From Thalassia testudinum (Eukaryota > Streptophyta > Magnoliopsida > Alismatales > Hydrocharitaceae): 64,000 bases of DNA. How positions within the stretch are numbered: position 1 is the first letter of the stretch; each line of letters begins with the position of its first letter. Location: the NCBI GenBank assembly GCA_037157565.1, contig JAZHRO010000062.1, forward strand, positions 124,001-188,000, in the 5' to 3' direction. Under the pieces are notes generated by a model. That model saw nothing but the letters and a program-made list of their open reading frames with translations, ran no database searches and was not told the DNA's origin. Below, piece after piece: positions 42,299 through 54,408 of the stretch. The translations under genes were made by a program, and so were the position numbers.

Positions 42299-44233
42299 CG
42301 AGCACACCAATAATAGGCGGCATGAAAGTTAATCAGTTACTAAGGTTGCGTCTGATGACATTCAGGAATTGGAATGGTTGTCTAGGATGAATGTTGAACC
42401 TCTCAAGCCCTCTTTGACCCTCTTCCCTACCCTGCAGCTGAGAAACTTACACTCCTTCAGAAACAGCTTGCTAAAGTCTAACCAGACCAATACATCCTGT
42501 GGTAGAGTGGCAGGTATGGATTGACGCTTGTTCATGTTAGCCCATCATCCTTAGTGCGTCCTTCCTCGCGCCCTCTTTTCCCACACATATCTGCTTAAGG
42601 AGCCCTTGCCTCCTCACTGCGCACTCATAGAGGTCACTACTCATGTTTATTATGTGAAACCTCTAACAATAGCTCAGGAGTACCCTATTTTCACCTGTAT
42701 TTGATGAGCATTTGGCATCACTCTCCATCACCAGCTTGCCAACATCTTGGGTTACTTAATTGCTAGGCCAAGTTTGTTACGTATCCTTTTCAGATCTCCT
42801 TCTGCTGCCCTACTAGAGCTCGATTTGCAAGAATCACCCATTGGGAGACATCCCAACTCCACCTTAGGTAATATCTTTCCTTGCTTTTGCTTTCCAATGC
42901 AGACATTGCTAGGTTTAGGCATGGGAGGGTATAACCTGAGGCAGTTATGGCATTCATATTGCATAAAAAAAAAGGAAAAAAAGGGGGGATAAGAGAAGAA
43001 AGGAGATGAAATCTTTGTGAGCTGCAAGTATATTGAGGAGGAAAAAGAAAAAGAACAAGAGAGAGACACAGAGAGGAAAAGGTGCAAAAATTGTGCTGGT
43101 CCCAACATTTGATTATGGAAGAGTTTACTTAAGTTCTGGGCTAGAATGAATGATGAATTAAGTCCTAAAGTACTAAAGAGAAGGAGATAAGTGAGGGATA
43201 TCGACTTTAGGCCTCCTAGGTCTGTTCTAGGGCTTAAACACTCACATATTTGTTAAGATCTAGACTATTTCTCAAAAGGTTGAGGAAGTTGCAAGGCTGA
43301 TATATTAAGTCTAAGGCTTAGGGATTATTTGGCCCTATTGCCTACCCTTTGGTTTGAGGGACTTGATAACCTAGGCACCTAAAAATCACACACCAGTTTG
43401 GTTCAGTGTGAGTAATGAGGAATAATTCCAAAAAGTGTTATGATCTGAAAAAGGTTTTCCTGAAGATTTGACTTAGGAGTGGCTCAAAGACACAAGTTGA
43501 TTGGATGAGTTCCCAATGCGGAGAGGAGGAATGAAAAGACTCCCCTTGAAGATGGATTATAACATACCGTCTCCTTGGTGCTTGTCTCCTAGGATATCTA
43601 AATAGCCTATTGGGGGCATGGAAGAACCTTGTGCTAGTTCAGGTGCCATGGGTGGCATTATCTTGAAATGTCAATTGCCAGGGTTTGAATTTAGCTACAT
43701 AATGCCATGGGAGACACTATCCCAGAGTGTCGAAAGCCAGGGTTCTGAGAGTTGCCATGGGCGGTGCTATCTCGAAGTATCGATTACCAAGGACCCTGCA
43801 AGGATTGATTATGGGGACGAGGAATCAGAAATAGATCGTGTTTAGGGCCAATCCGATGTAGGTTTAGGGAAATTTAAAAAGAAAAGAGAGTAAACTCTCA
43901 GAATAAATATCTCTCTCTCTTATAAAAAATTCACTGGCAAACTAAACCTAGACTTGTTGCACATACGCACGGGTGCTTTAATCATTGGGGTCAACGAACC
44001 TCTAGGTAGTTTTTGCAGGCCTTAGAAACCTTCGCAGTGGACCCAAGGCTGAGGCTGGCTAGGTCCATATCTTGGCTAGTACTTGAGTACCTTTAATCCT
44101 AGAGTTGGTATTTCAATTAGTCTCTAGAGACACCGCACGATATGGCATCATGATAGCAAATACTAGTTTAGAGATCAGGTTATTTTTCATATGATTTTGG
44201 TCAGGATTAGCAAAACTTAAGCATGGTGGTGTT
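42299..44233 (+). other. Non-coding retroelement spacer ending in a polypurine tract
   Basis: It includes a GTTTAGGCATGGGAGGGTA tract at 42912-42932, like the internal polypurine tracts of E1 and E2. It ends with AAACTTAAGCATGGTGGTG just before LTR E, a second polypurine-like tract. Between them is A/G-rich sequence and an imperfect repeated unit (CCATGG.....CTATC near 43640-43790, three times). No ORF is convincing; 42747-42992 and 43618-43845 lack known content. Confidence 0.55.
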
Positions 44234-45947
44234 TGATAGGTCCACTTTAGTGGATTAGAATTAAGGCCAAGAGCATTTAATTAGGAGTTGGGAAATGGAT
44301 TTCTAGTATGTATTACAGAAGAATATTCGTTGAGTACGAAAATTATCAATCTTGCATTTCTCAACTAATGTACTTTATTTGCATATGTATTTAACATATG
44401 TTCATATATTGATGTGTGTTCTCTTGCAGAAATTAATTGGGGACGAGAATTTGGAATGTTGCAAAAGGATAAAATCACTTGAGATTCCCTATCTCTCATT
44501 TTTCCAATTCTTTGTCTCTTTCCTATTTTTCCAACCTCCATTTATTTCCTTTCTTGCTCTCTTTTCTTTTGGGGTCTACGTATATACAAAAACACCAACA
44601 GAAAATTCTGTTCCTTATTTTCCTCAATCTCTCTCTCCAATAATTTCTCTCAATCTCTTATTCTCTCTGATTGTTGTTTCTCTTTATAATAGGCAGAGGA
44701 TGGACCAAGAGGGGGGATCATCTTCCTCCACGGAGGGAGAGCCTTCTCTCCATGCAAGGACCACAGCCACCACTGTGTCTTGCCCACATCCTCGATAACT
44801 CCATTACTGCGAACTGCCACCATGGTCAGCGATGACAGTGCCGATGCCACCACCACATCTTGTTCTCGTTCCTGCCATCAACTACGTTCACCACTGTGAC
44901 CACTCACCATCGCGTCTCTCCCTTCATACCGACCTTCCCACCATTGCAAGAAGCCACTCTCGGTGCCACCACCGTGCTCTGCCTGACGTTCCTGCCACTG
45001 CGACTGTCATCACCATGAACCAATACCTTCAGACCTCTCCTCTTCTTTCTTCTTTCTTCTTCTTCTTCTTCCTCTTCCTTTGTTTCTTCAACAACAGCCA
45101 CCACCAGCCACTCACCGTGCATCCATCCTCTCCCCATCGACTTCTCTCCAGTGCAACAGTAGCAGCTCCAACCCTCAGACTCGCCAACCGCCATCAGCAA
45201 CTACAACAACCCACAACCGGCCTCACTCCCTCAATGCGCACTATTCATCTTCTCCCACAAACAAAACCCAACATTGGCATGCACTCCCTCGACGGAGCCA
45301 CCATCTTCGGTCGTCATATCTCGCGCCATCAACTCCAACATGCTCCCCTCGACACCGCGCGACCAACCACACCCTTCAAAGCTCCAATCGTAGACCACTC
45401 ACGTGAGTGGGAGAACCCACTGCTGGGGACCTCCAAGCCACCGACCGGCCTACTCCAGCAAACTCTCACCAGGAAACCATCGTCATTGCGAAGCCCATCT
45501 TTCGGCCAACCTCCTCGAAACACGCCAAGGCCAGCCGCGACCTCTTTCTCCTCGTGCATACAAGGGACTTCTCCCCTGTTCTGCAGCAGTAAAAGGGTCA
45601 ATTAGTTATTAAATCGCATGACATTGCCATATTTTGATTTTTAAATTGAATATTCTATATTTTGCAGCCATTTTCTATGAAACCCTCACATTTCCTCTAT
45701 TTTCACGCAACCTCTGATTGATTTCACACACTCTCTCACATTAAAGAATGAAAGCATCAAATCTTATATGAATTTCTCTATAAATTTATGATTGTGGATG
45801 CGAGATATTTGTGAGTTATTGGTTTGTTTCTCTCTGTGGATACGACTTCCTAACTTTGTGGTTAGTTTTCACTGATAATATTTTTTGATTTGAGATTTTT
45901 CCACCACACGCTTTATACTACAACGATGTATTATATTTCTAATATCA
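44234..45947 (+). repeat. LTR E (about 1.7 kb), probably a 3' LTR
   Basis: It runs from TGATAGGTCCACTTTAGTGG to ..TTTCTAATATCA, preceded by a polypurine-like tract and followed by no primer site, so it reads as a 3' LTR. The same family, inverted, is at 50572-54408. It has a TATA-like TTTATAATAG near 44684 and a U5 end with CTCTGTGGATACGACTTCC and TATACTACAACGA (45914-45926). A 257-codon open frame at 44832-45605 lies wholly inside and is judged non-coding. Confidence 0.75.
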
Positions 45948-46837
45948 TTTTTTCAAGTGAAAACGTCTCGATCACTAAACCCCAATATGCAAGAAGTGGT
46001 CAAGAAGGAAATAATTAAGTGGCTTGATACTGGTATAATCTACTCGATCACGGATAGCCTTGGGCTAGCTCCATGCAGATAGTTCCTAAGAAAATTGGGA
46101 AAACCGTGGTGACTAATGAGAAAGGTGAATCTATGACAACCTATTCAGCTTCCTCGTGGTGAGTTTGTATTGGTTATAGGAAGTTGAATGCAACCACTAA
46201 AGAGGATCATTTCCTTCTACCTTTCATCGATCAAATCTTAGAAAAGTTGGCTAGGCAGAAATACTTCTATTTCCTGGATGAATTTTTAGGATATAATTAA
46301 GTTGCTATCCATCCTGAAGGCCAGGAAAAGACAACCTTCACATGTCCTTATGGAACCTTTGCATACAGTAGGATGTCGCTTGGAATATGCAATGCACCCA
46401 TCATTTTCCAAAGGTGCATGCCCACCATTTTCTCTGACATTGTAAGGGATTGTTCAGAAGTATTCATGGACAACTTTTTAGTCTTTGGTGACTTATTTGA
46501 TTCCTGCCTACTTAATCTTGAATTGATCCTTAAGAGATGCAACAAGACTAAATTAGTCTTTAGCTGGGAGAAGAGCCACTTTATGACCCATGAAGGAATT
46601 ATCTTAGGGCATGTGGTTTCAAGCAGGGGGATTGATGTGGACAAAGCAAAGGTTGATGCAATTGCCAAACTTTCCCCATCCACATCAGTAAAATAGATTA
46701 GATCATTCCTTAGCCATGTGGGATTTTACAAAAGATTCATTCAGGACTTTTATAAGATTTCTCAACTCTTGAGCAATCTTCTATCCAAAGACCAACCATT
46801 TGAGCTTGATGAATCTTGTTGAAAAACATTTGACAGC
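45948..46837 (+). pseudogene. pol: E4: gypsy reverse transcriptase fragment
   Basis: It reads in broken frames: MQEVVKKEIIKWLDTGIIYS (about 45988), then CIDYRKLN-equivalent, FTCPYGTFA-type and LGICNAP motifs. The cleanest open part is 46373-46696. The catalytic box reads FMDNF where FMDDF is expected, so the second aspartate is lost. ILGHVVSSRGIDVDKAKVDA and PFELDES follow, the usual RT-RNase H connection. Solo LTR C interrupts at 46838. Many stops are present. Confidence 0.82.
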
Positions 46838-49351
46838 TGTTGCATCGAAAATTGTCATAAAAATATTGCGTTGTAGTATAGCGATGAAAATCAATGCGAC
46901 ATTTAAATTTATAATGCTCGAAAAATTGTGAGTTTCGAGGTCGTTCGCAAGGAGCAAATATAACAAATCAATCATCAATCACAATATTCAGAAATAATAA
47001 TGCAAGTGAATAAGGAAAAAATGATATTCAATAGGCAGCAAGAATGTATCTCAAATAGTAGGGACAAAAATATCAAAATAAAGGACTAAAAATGGTGGTT
47101 GAAACCACCAATTAAGCCTTAGGATTAAGCACTTATCCCAATCAAATTTTTCAACAGTATTTCTCAACTACTAATCCACGTTAGACTAAGCTTCAAATAA
47201 ATCCACAGTGCCTCAAATCAGACGTCTGTAAGGCACGACAAACACCTTATCCTTCTTGCTTAGATCACCTTAGAAGTGCCTAAGTGTTGCCATGCACCCC
47301 AAGGTCCTACAGTGCAAAACCTCGTCCCACCCCTACAGAATTCCTCTTTCTCTTTCCTTAGATCTAGATTAAGGGGTATTTGGGTAATCGGATCCGAGTC
47401 TAGGCCTGTCGCCGTGCGTGGTGGGTGAGGGTGCATGGCTCGTGTGAAGGGGACCCAAACCCCATATCTTGGGTGAGTAGTGGATGGATGAAGAACATTA
47501 TGAAGCCAAATCCAAGGCTTCTACGCACAATGTGGGACTATATGTTCCCCTTGCTTCACTGTTGCAGCCGTGGAGAAGATATGTCTGATTAGGTCAATAG
47601 CTGTCGATGCCTTGCCAAATTGAGGGTCTAGAGATGATCATGATGATGTTCCCCGTTGATTAGGAGTGGGGGCAAGACTGGTGGTGGTCGGAAGATGGTG
47701 GTCAGAGATAGAGATGATGACCAGCGACGATGAAGCGCCTGTGACAAGAATGTGGCTCTAGAGCTGGAATTGATCACACACAAAGGTTCGCATGCTACTC
47801 GTCAGACAAAAACCCTAAGGTGATTAATGGTGCGAGTGGACAAAGGTGTGTGGCGGTGAAGCTCTAATGATCTCCTGTCGATAGTGATGGAGGAGGGTGA
47901 TGGTGTTGGTGAATGGTGAAATTGAGGAGCTGGGAAGCTTTGTGGTGGTGAAGCGATGCTGGCGATGGTTGTTATGGGGTGTGTGATGGGTGTAGGTGTG
48001 TCAGCGATGGAGGTGGTCGGTAGTGAAGTAGCCGGCGTCGGGGAAGACAGAGGAGAGGTGATTTGGAGCCAAGAAACTCCAGATTTGTAATTGAGGGGGA
48101 GAAAGAGAGAATCCCTATACTAATTGGGAGGAAGGAGGCAATAGAGATGATGTTGGAGGTACGTCGGAGAGGAGGAAGATGATGAAGCGGTTAGAGCGGA
48201 AGAAGGGGCTAGAGAGGCTGAAGCTTCGTGGGAAGCTTCGCAGATGCTTAAAGAGGAAGATCCTTTTGCCTATCATACGTGGCAGAGGGCGATGATGAGG
48301 TTTCGAAGAGCTCTAGTGGTGGTCCTCTTTGCTGGCGAGGAGGAAGAATTGCAAGGGAATTTTGATGAAGGCTATACGAGAAAAACTTGGGAATGTGCTG
48401 GGCTTTAAATAGAACCAACATTGATTTGGACACATTTGGAAAGCGGCTAGGATGACTTTTGAACTTGGGTTTTCCAAGTTTGTCGGTGGTGGAATTGGAG
48501 GTGATTGATTTCGTCACAAGGCTTGGACGATCGGTCATGATCAAAGGAAGAAATCTACCAAGTTTGGCGATTTTAGATTGAGGTTTCTTAAATTGATTCC
48601 TCGATTACATGTCGGCAATGAGGATTTGTGGATCCTATTCAAACGGTCATGGAAGTAGGGACTTGAATGAAAGAAATATGACAAAGATAGGGGGCCATTT
48701 CTAATAAACTTGAAACTTAGGGGTACAAGTGTGAGAAATAGAGTTTTTAAGGGATAAAATGCAAACTAGGTCAAGATAGATTCTGATTGGACCCAAATTT
48801 TGGTCTTAACCTAATTTTGACCCAAGGAATCTAGTGGTGCACTTGGATTTTATTTTTGACCTCATTTTATTGGGTAAATTGTGCAGAGGCCCAAATTAGG
48901 GTAGATTCCTATCTAAATATCTGTTCTAGGTCAAAATGGGTTCAGATGATCAAACCAAAGGAACCAAATCTCTTAGAATATTTTTTTATGAATTTTAGAA
49001 GGTTCATATAAATTTTATCCTAACCATAACCTTTTCAATTTAAGTAGGGTTGATAATTAGGGTTTTAAGTATCGTTTTTGCCCTCGAAATGCGTGAAACC
49101 TTGATCTATCAGTATAAACCCACTTTTTAGTCTTTTATGCTCATTCAACCTTTAACTAACCCCTAAGTAACCCTGTGGTTAATCTGCATTTGTGATGTAC
49201 TATTAAAATGACAGAATTAACCATGTTTCCTTATCTTCTCAAATCAGATTATTGCGAAGTTGTGACCCTCAGATGATTAAGTAAGAGAATTTACTGATTG
49301 AACTTAACTAATTGTGGCTAGTTAGGGCCCATGATGGTGTTACCCTCGGCA
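46838..49351 (-). repeat. Solo LTR C (about 2.5 kb) inside E4 pol
   Basis: The left end is TGTTGCATCGAAAATTGTC and the right end ..GTTACCCTCGGCA. It is homologous along its length to the E3 LTR. No primer site or polypurine tract borders it. The flanks (ACAGC and ACCAC) do not form a clean duplication, and about 20 codons of pol are missing at the junction, so a small deletion accompanied insertion or recombination. It carries CGTTGTAGTATAG at 46869-46881. Confidence 0.75.
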
Positions 49352-50030
49352 ACCACCTTTGAGATCATGACCAACCATATGATCTTGTGGTCGGGGCTAT
49401 GTTGGGTCAAAAGATTGATAGAACACTTTTAGTGATTTACTAACCTAGCAAAACTCTAGATGAGGCCCAGAGAAATTGTACAGTGACAAAAAAGGAATTG
49501 CTAGCCGTTGTTTTCGTTCTAGAAAAATTCAAGGCTTATCTCTTAGGAACTCATGTGATCATTTGCACAAACCACTCACCCATGAAACATCTCTTGGCTA
49601 AAAAGGATGCTAAGACTCGACTCATTAGATGAACCCTATTGCTACATGAATTTGATTTGGAGATTAAAGATAAAGCCAAGACACAAAATATAGTGGCTGA
49701 TCATTTATCGAGAATCCTTACCAATACCCCTCATTCGAAAATTTCAATTTTTGATTCTTTTCCGGATGAGTTCATCCTGACAGTCTCGATTGCCTAAACC
49801 CCTTAGTTTGCGAACATCATGAATTTTTTAGCCATTGGCCAAAACCCCCAGGACTGGACCGAGCAACAAAGAGATAGACTCATTTCGGAGGCCAAATATT
49901 ACTTTTGAGATGACCCTGAGCTCTATCGCATCGATGCAGATTAGATTATTCGCTGATGTGTACTGGAAAATGAATTTCAACGTATTCTTGAGTTTTGCCA
50001 TGCATCTACGTATAGTGAACATTTTTCCAG
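49352..50030 (+). pseudogene. pol: E4: RNase H and start of integrase
   Basis: After the solo LTR the pol reading resumes: VVGAMLGQKIDRTL, LDEAQRNCTVTKKELLAVVF, ICTNHSPMKHLLAKKDAK and IVADHLSRI, all Ty3/gypsy RNase H landmarks. The integrase zinc-binding region begins near 49940 (ILEFCHASTYSEHF) and stops abruptly at about 50030. Stops occur in several places. Confidence 0.82.
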
Positions 50031-50118
50031 TTAAAGACATTTTGGTTGATCAATGTGTTGATTGATCAAAGAAAGCTTCTGATCAACCAACAGCTAACAA
50101 GACAAAGAATAAAGGAAC
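50031..50118. other. Junction between gypsy and copia fragments
   Basis: Short unassigned sequence with an imperfect repeat of TTGATCAA-type words. It may hold the remains of the copia 3' end. I see no gene. Confidence 0.35.
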
Positions 50119-50571
50119 ATTAAAGTTCATTTAGCCTTGTTAGTCCCAGTTCTCTTCTAATAGTTATAAATCTTTCTTTTGCTAGGGGTTTAGTGAAGAT
50201 ATCTGCCAATTGTTTTTCTATTTGTATAAACTCTAAGGTCATTTCCTTTTTCAATGTATAATTTCTTAAGAAGTGATGTATGATATTTATATGTTTAGTT
50301 CTAGAGTGTTGGTTAGGATTTTTGGATAGGTTAATGGAACTGGTGTTGTTACAAAGAATCCGAGTGTTTTCAAAACTAAGTCCAAAATCTTTAAGTGTTT
50401 GCTTCATCCACAAAATCTGCAAATATGCTGGGGAAGCGACAATGTATTCAACTTCAGTTATGGATAGCGAAACACAGTTTTGTTTCTTGCTAACCCAAGA
50501 GACTGGTGAATTTCCAAGAAATTGATAAGTTCTACTAGTACTCTTGTGATCAGTCTAGTTACCCTCATAGT
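50119..50571 (-). pseudogene. pol: E6 copia RNase H
   Basis: From the LTR E' junction it reads TDHKSTSRTYQFLGNSPVSW, then LQILWMKQTL, ILCNNTSSINLSKNPNQHS, RTKHINIIHHFLR and ADIFTKPLAKERF. This is the standard end of Ty1/copia pol. It terminates near 50120. It has a stop early (GN*TDHK) and substitutions such as CNNTSS for CDNTSA. Confidence 0.88.
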
Positions 50572-51802
50572 TGATGTAGGAAATTTTTTACTTTTGCAAA
50601 TAATAATGATAATGGTAATAATAATGTGTTGTGGTAGTATAAGTCGTAGTGGAAAAATCTCAATCAAAACTAATATCAAAATCATAGAAATACCATTAAT
50701 CCCCAATTAAATAATCATTAGATCTGCTCATATCAAAGATGTAACCAACTCAACATGCATAATATTAAATAACCACAAAGACAATAATATTGTCTCTGTA
50801 GGGAGACAATAATGCGCAACTAGGTTTAATATTCAAATATAAAGATAATAAATGTCAATCCAAATAACCAGAGAAATAAATGAACTATACTAAGCAAACC
50901 AAACTCTGTAAGTAGGAACCAAGGTGTAGTCGCAGCGACACAGAGAATACACGGTGGCGGACGCAATTGATGACCAAGACAAGATGTGGGCTAAGCGTGC
51001 TGTCACCATGCTTCCCCACGAGAAACATGGTCGTGGAAGTCGCGGTCTATGTGAAGACAATGCGGGGTCGTGGTGCGGTCGCGGTGACGGTTGCTTTGTT
51101 GACGTAAAGACGAGCACGGTGAGTGGAGATCGCGGTGGTGGTTACAGTGGTTGCAATGATAACGTCGCAGTTGTGGGCGCGGCTGGTTGTCCTCATGAGG
51201 GAGAGCGAGGAGTATGGAGGTGCAGTCGTCGTGCACGGTGAGCGGAGAGCAGTCGGGCTGCTGCTGGACAGAGGGTCGAGGGTCGTCGACACGCGGTGAA
51301 GGTGGCGTGGTGGTGACGTCGAGGTTGTAGTGGCAAGGGCAGTGGCACGGTTGGTGGTTCAACCCGATAGGCATGGTCGTGGGCTGTTCCTGCCACCCTC
51401 GAGGCAGAGGAAGTAGAGGGCAGAGTTGCAGGAGCTGCACTACTGTCTCTATCGCCGAGAGGAGAGCTTGAGCACTGGCGGAGGAGGAACACATGCAGAT
51501 ACGTGGGGGTGGCGGTGTCTGTGTGTGCGTGTGTTGCGTCCGTAAAAGGGAGGGGTCAGGACGCGGGGGGGGCGAAGGGGGGCCCTTGGTCTCTGCATGC
51601 GCGTAGGAAGGAGGAGGTGGCGTGCTGCTGCGTGAGCATGGGAGAGATCAGAGGGGATGAGAACGGTGGAGGGGGGTGTCCTTCGTGCCTCTGCAGAGGG
51701 CCGTGAGGGCTACGTGGAGGGGGCTTTTTTTTATCCTCAGAGAGAGGGAGAGAGCGAGGGAAAAATAGAAGGGTGGTGGTTTACGTGGGTGGAGGTTCTC
51801 AA

Positions 51803-53842
51803 TAGTGGTGTACAGGGGTAACCCGTTGGATTGTGAGTTAAAATAAATTAGGTTGGATTTGAGTTTTAACAAACTCAACTCAATTTGCATCTGATTCTTA
51901 GCTTTATATATACAATTATCCATTCAAATTTTAAAGGAAAAAAATAAATCATCCCATTTCAAATTTTAAAGAAAAAAAGTCACCCAACTTGAAAGGAGAT
52001 AAAAAAAAACCCACGTTAGGACCAATACGTAGTGTGCGCTTCTCATTTCCCTTTTCCCTCTACTTGATCGTGTGCATGCTTGCAAGTCCCAAGTTGCAAT
52101 GTGCGCTTCTCATTTCACTTTTCAATTTTTGATTTCCACTTTCCCTCTTTTTCTCACAAGTCCCAAGCCCTAACTGAGCAACCAAGCTCCCTCTCTCGCC
52201 GTCGCCACCATCGTACACTCGTATGCTGATAGCTCCTTTCTCGTCATCACTCTCGAGGTCAACATCTTCCTCTCACCGCCCTTCACTAGAGCTACCACCA
52301 CCACCACCATCACCACACAGCCTACCACCTCCTAATTTGTTTCCTTTGTCTTGTAGTAAAAATGGAAGTGATTAGAGTTTGAAGTAGATGGAGAAATTCC
52401 TATGATTTTTGTTTCTAGCTTTAGTTAATTATGTTGCTTTGTGATTGGAATTTTTGAAACTTTCTTGTGATTGTATAACACTCTAAGACTCTTCATTATT
52501 ATTTTAAGTATCATTGGACTTGTTTTGTGGCCATGTTATGAATTATTGATTGTTTACTGTTTACATGTAATTAGAAGTGTATTGTGTTTATGAAGGACTT
52601 TTGAGAGTTTGCAATTGCTTGTAAAAATTGGTAACTTCATTTACTTATTTACTTTATTAACTTTGATATTCCAAAATTTATATTAAAATATCTATACTTG
52701 TCTTGTAGGTTTTATTTTGTCAATTGGTTCGGCCTGAGCTTTTATCAAGTTTAATATTACCAAGTATAAACACCTCCTCCTTCCCTCGAGCCATTAGCTT
52801 CGAAGATCAAAGACACTCACTGACATGCAAGGTCGCATGTCGCTCGTTGCTCCTTGGCCGAGGTCGCCGCACGTCACCGTTGGTCCTTGCTGTTTGCTCG
52901 TTGACAGTCATTGCGAGGTTGATCATGGCCGTAATCGAAGCTCTTCACTGACTGTCTTGCATTCGCTTCTCTCACTCGTCGGCTGACAGTCGCAAGATCG
53001 GTGCGGTGGAGGATGGCGCTGTGGTAGATGGTGATGATCGCAGCTTGGAAGGTAGAGACTGTGGGGTGTTTTTGTGACTTTGTGGGTTGTTTTCGTTTGT
53101 AGGAGCTTTTTGGTCTTCTTTCTCTTTTTTTTTAGGATAGTTTGTTTATTGGGGACCACGTGTGACCCCGTACTATCATGGCTGAGATTCCTGACGTGTG
53201 TCAGGGGTCGATTTATTCGGTTTCTCATTTGCACATTCTTCAAGATTTTTTTCGTTGACGCTTCGTCGTATCTACGAGCTTGGAGTCGGCCTCTTTTGGG
53301 AGGTTGTCTAATTCCCGATCTTGTGGTGCATTTCATTTTCTTTTCCCTTTATTTCTTGATCTTTTTTTTGTGTTTTGAGTTCCCTTGTTTCTACGGGGCA
53401 TATTTCCTCCTTCGTGGGTGAGGATTTCCTGCCTTTTCTTATGTGTTCGCTTTGTATTGGGTTCTTCCCCTTTTAATAAAAATATTTTCAAAAAAAAAAA
53501 GGTATACCTTTATTTTTTCTTTTTACTGTTATACAACTATCAAGTTTTTTTTTTTACTTATTTTATTTATTTTTTAGAAGATAGAAGTTATTTATAAGTT
53601 TAAAATGATTTGTTATTAAGTATGAAAGATAAAAAATATTTAGGAGATAAACATAAGTTTTGAATCTTGTGACTAGTTAACAACCCGACTCAACCCGACC
53701 TGATTTTTATGGGTTGGGTTGAACAGGTTGGGTTCAGTAGTGTAATGGGTTGGGTTGGATTGAAAAAATTTTAATCCAAAAATTATGGGTTGAATTTGGG
53801 TTGAGTCCTAATTCGATCCAACCCAACCCCTATGCACCCCTA
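51803..53842. mobile_element. hAT-like DNA transposon, non-autonomous
   Basis: The ends read TAGTGGTGTACAGGGGTAAC and, inverted, TAGGGGTGCATAGGGGTTGG. The TAGGGGTG start and GGGTTGGGTTGG subterminal repeats are typical of plant hAT elements. Flanks GTTCTCAA (51795-51802) and GCTCTCTA (53843-53850) agree at six of eight bases, fitting the 8-bp hAT duplication. No transposase (no hAT dimerisation or DDE motif) is visible. A CT-rich stretch at 52140-52340 resembles a gene 5' UTR and may be captured or the remains of a transposase promoter. Confidence 0.7.
53070..53500 (+). mobile_element. Possible 5'-truncated LINE 3' end inside the hAT-like element
   Basis: The stretch ends CCCCTTTTAATAAAAAT and then a run of A (53490-53500), the usual 3' end of plant LINEs with an AATAAA-like signal. 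The preceding 400 bp is T/G-rich with no stop-free domain. Target duplications were not identified, so this is tentative. Confidence 0.4.
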
Positions 53843-54408
53843 GCTCTCTAAGGGGTTGCATGCGTGCATGATTGGCATCAAATTAGAGGGAACAATAGAT
53901 AGAATTGAGAGAGGGCCACTGTGCAGAGAGAATGCCAATGAGACAAAAAAGGAAATGGCCGAGGAATAGGAAATGAGGAAGGGTTCTTCGTATCTCGTGA
54001 TGAGAGAAATTTTGGGTGCGACGGTTTTTCCATTAGAGAAAAATTGGCTGCCATAATATTGCTTGCTTTTTCATCCATAATTATCTTGCCTTATTATGGA
54101 AGGGGAACTTTAGGTGATATTGTGTGCAAGTACATGACTGCAAGGAATTTTACTTTGAGCCATCTTGCCATAATTAAGCTCCAAATAATTCTTGCAAAAC
54201 ATGTACATGTAAATAATATATCCGCATACAATTGTGCATTAAGTAAAGAAATATATGTGTAATGGTGTATATCAATTAAATAATCATGCAAGAATGACAA
54301 ATCCCAAGCTTATTTGATTTCACAATCTAATGCATGCTCAAAATTACATTTTTATTCTAACAATAATGTATTTAGGCTCTAATTTAGTCTACTGAAGTGG
54401 ACCTATCA

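Larger units (their letters stand above)
50572..54408 (-). repeat. Solo LTR E' inside copia RNase H, with nested hAT-like element
   Basis: It runs from TGATGTAGG to ..GGACCTATCA on the plus strand; the minus strand starts TGATAGGTCCACTT like LTR E. ATAGT flanks both ends (50567-50571, 54409-54413), a perfect 5-bp duplication. Subtracting the nested element leaves about 1.79 kb, near the LTR E length. The 50950-51700 part is G/C-rich with many overlapping open frames, none supported. Confidence 0.87.

Noticed and set aside
44832..45605. 257-codon open frame on the plus strand
   Set aside because: It lies wholly inside LTR E, is Pro/Ser/His low-complexity, and two other frames are also open over much of it. 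C-rich composition with few stops explains it.
46833..49356. Target duplication for solo LTR C
   Set aside because: The flanks ACAGC and ACCAC do not match, and pol codons are missing at the junction, so no duplication is claimed.
50954..51706. Several overlapping G/C-rich frames on both strands, up to 163 codons
   Set aside because: They lie inside solo LTR E', are low-complexity, and are open in many frames at once because of base composition.
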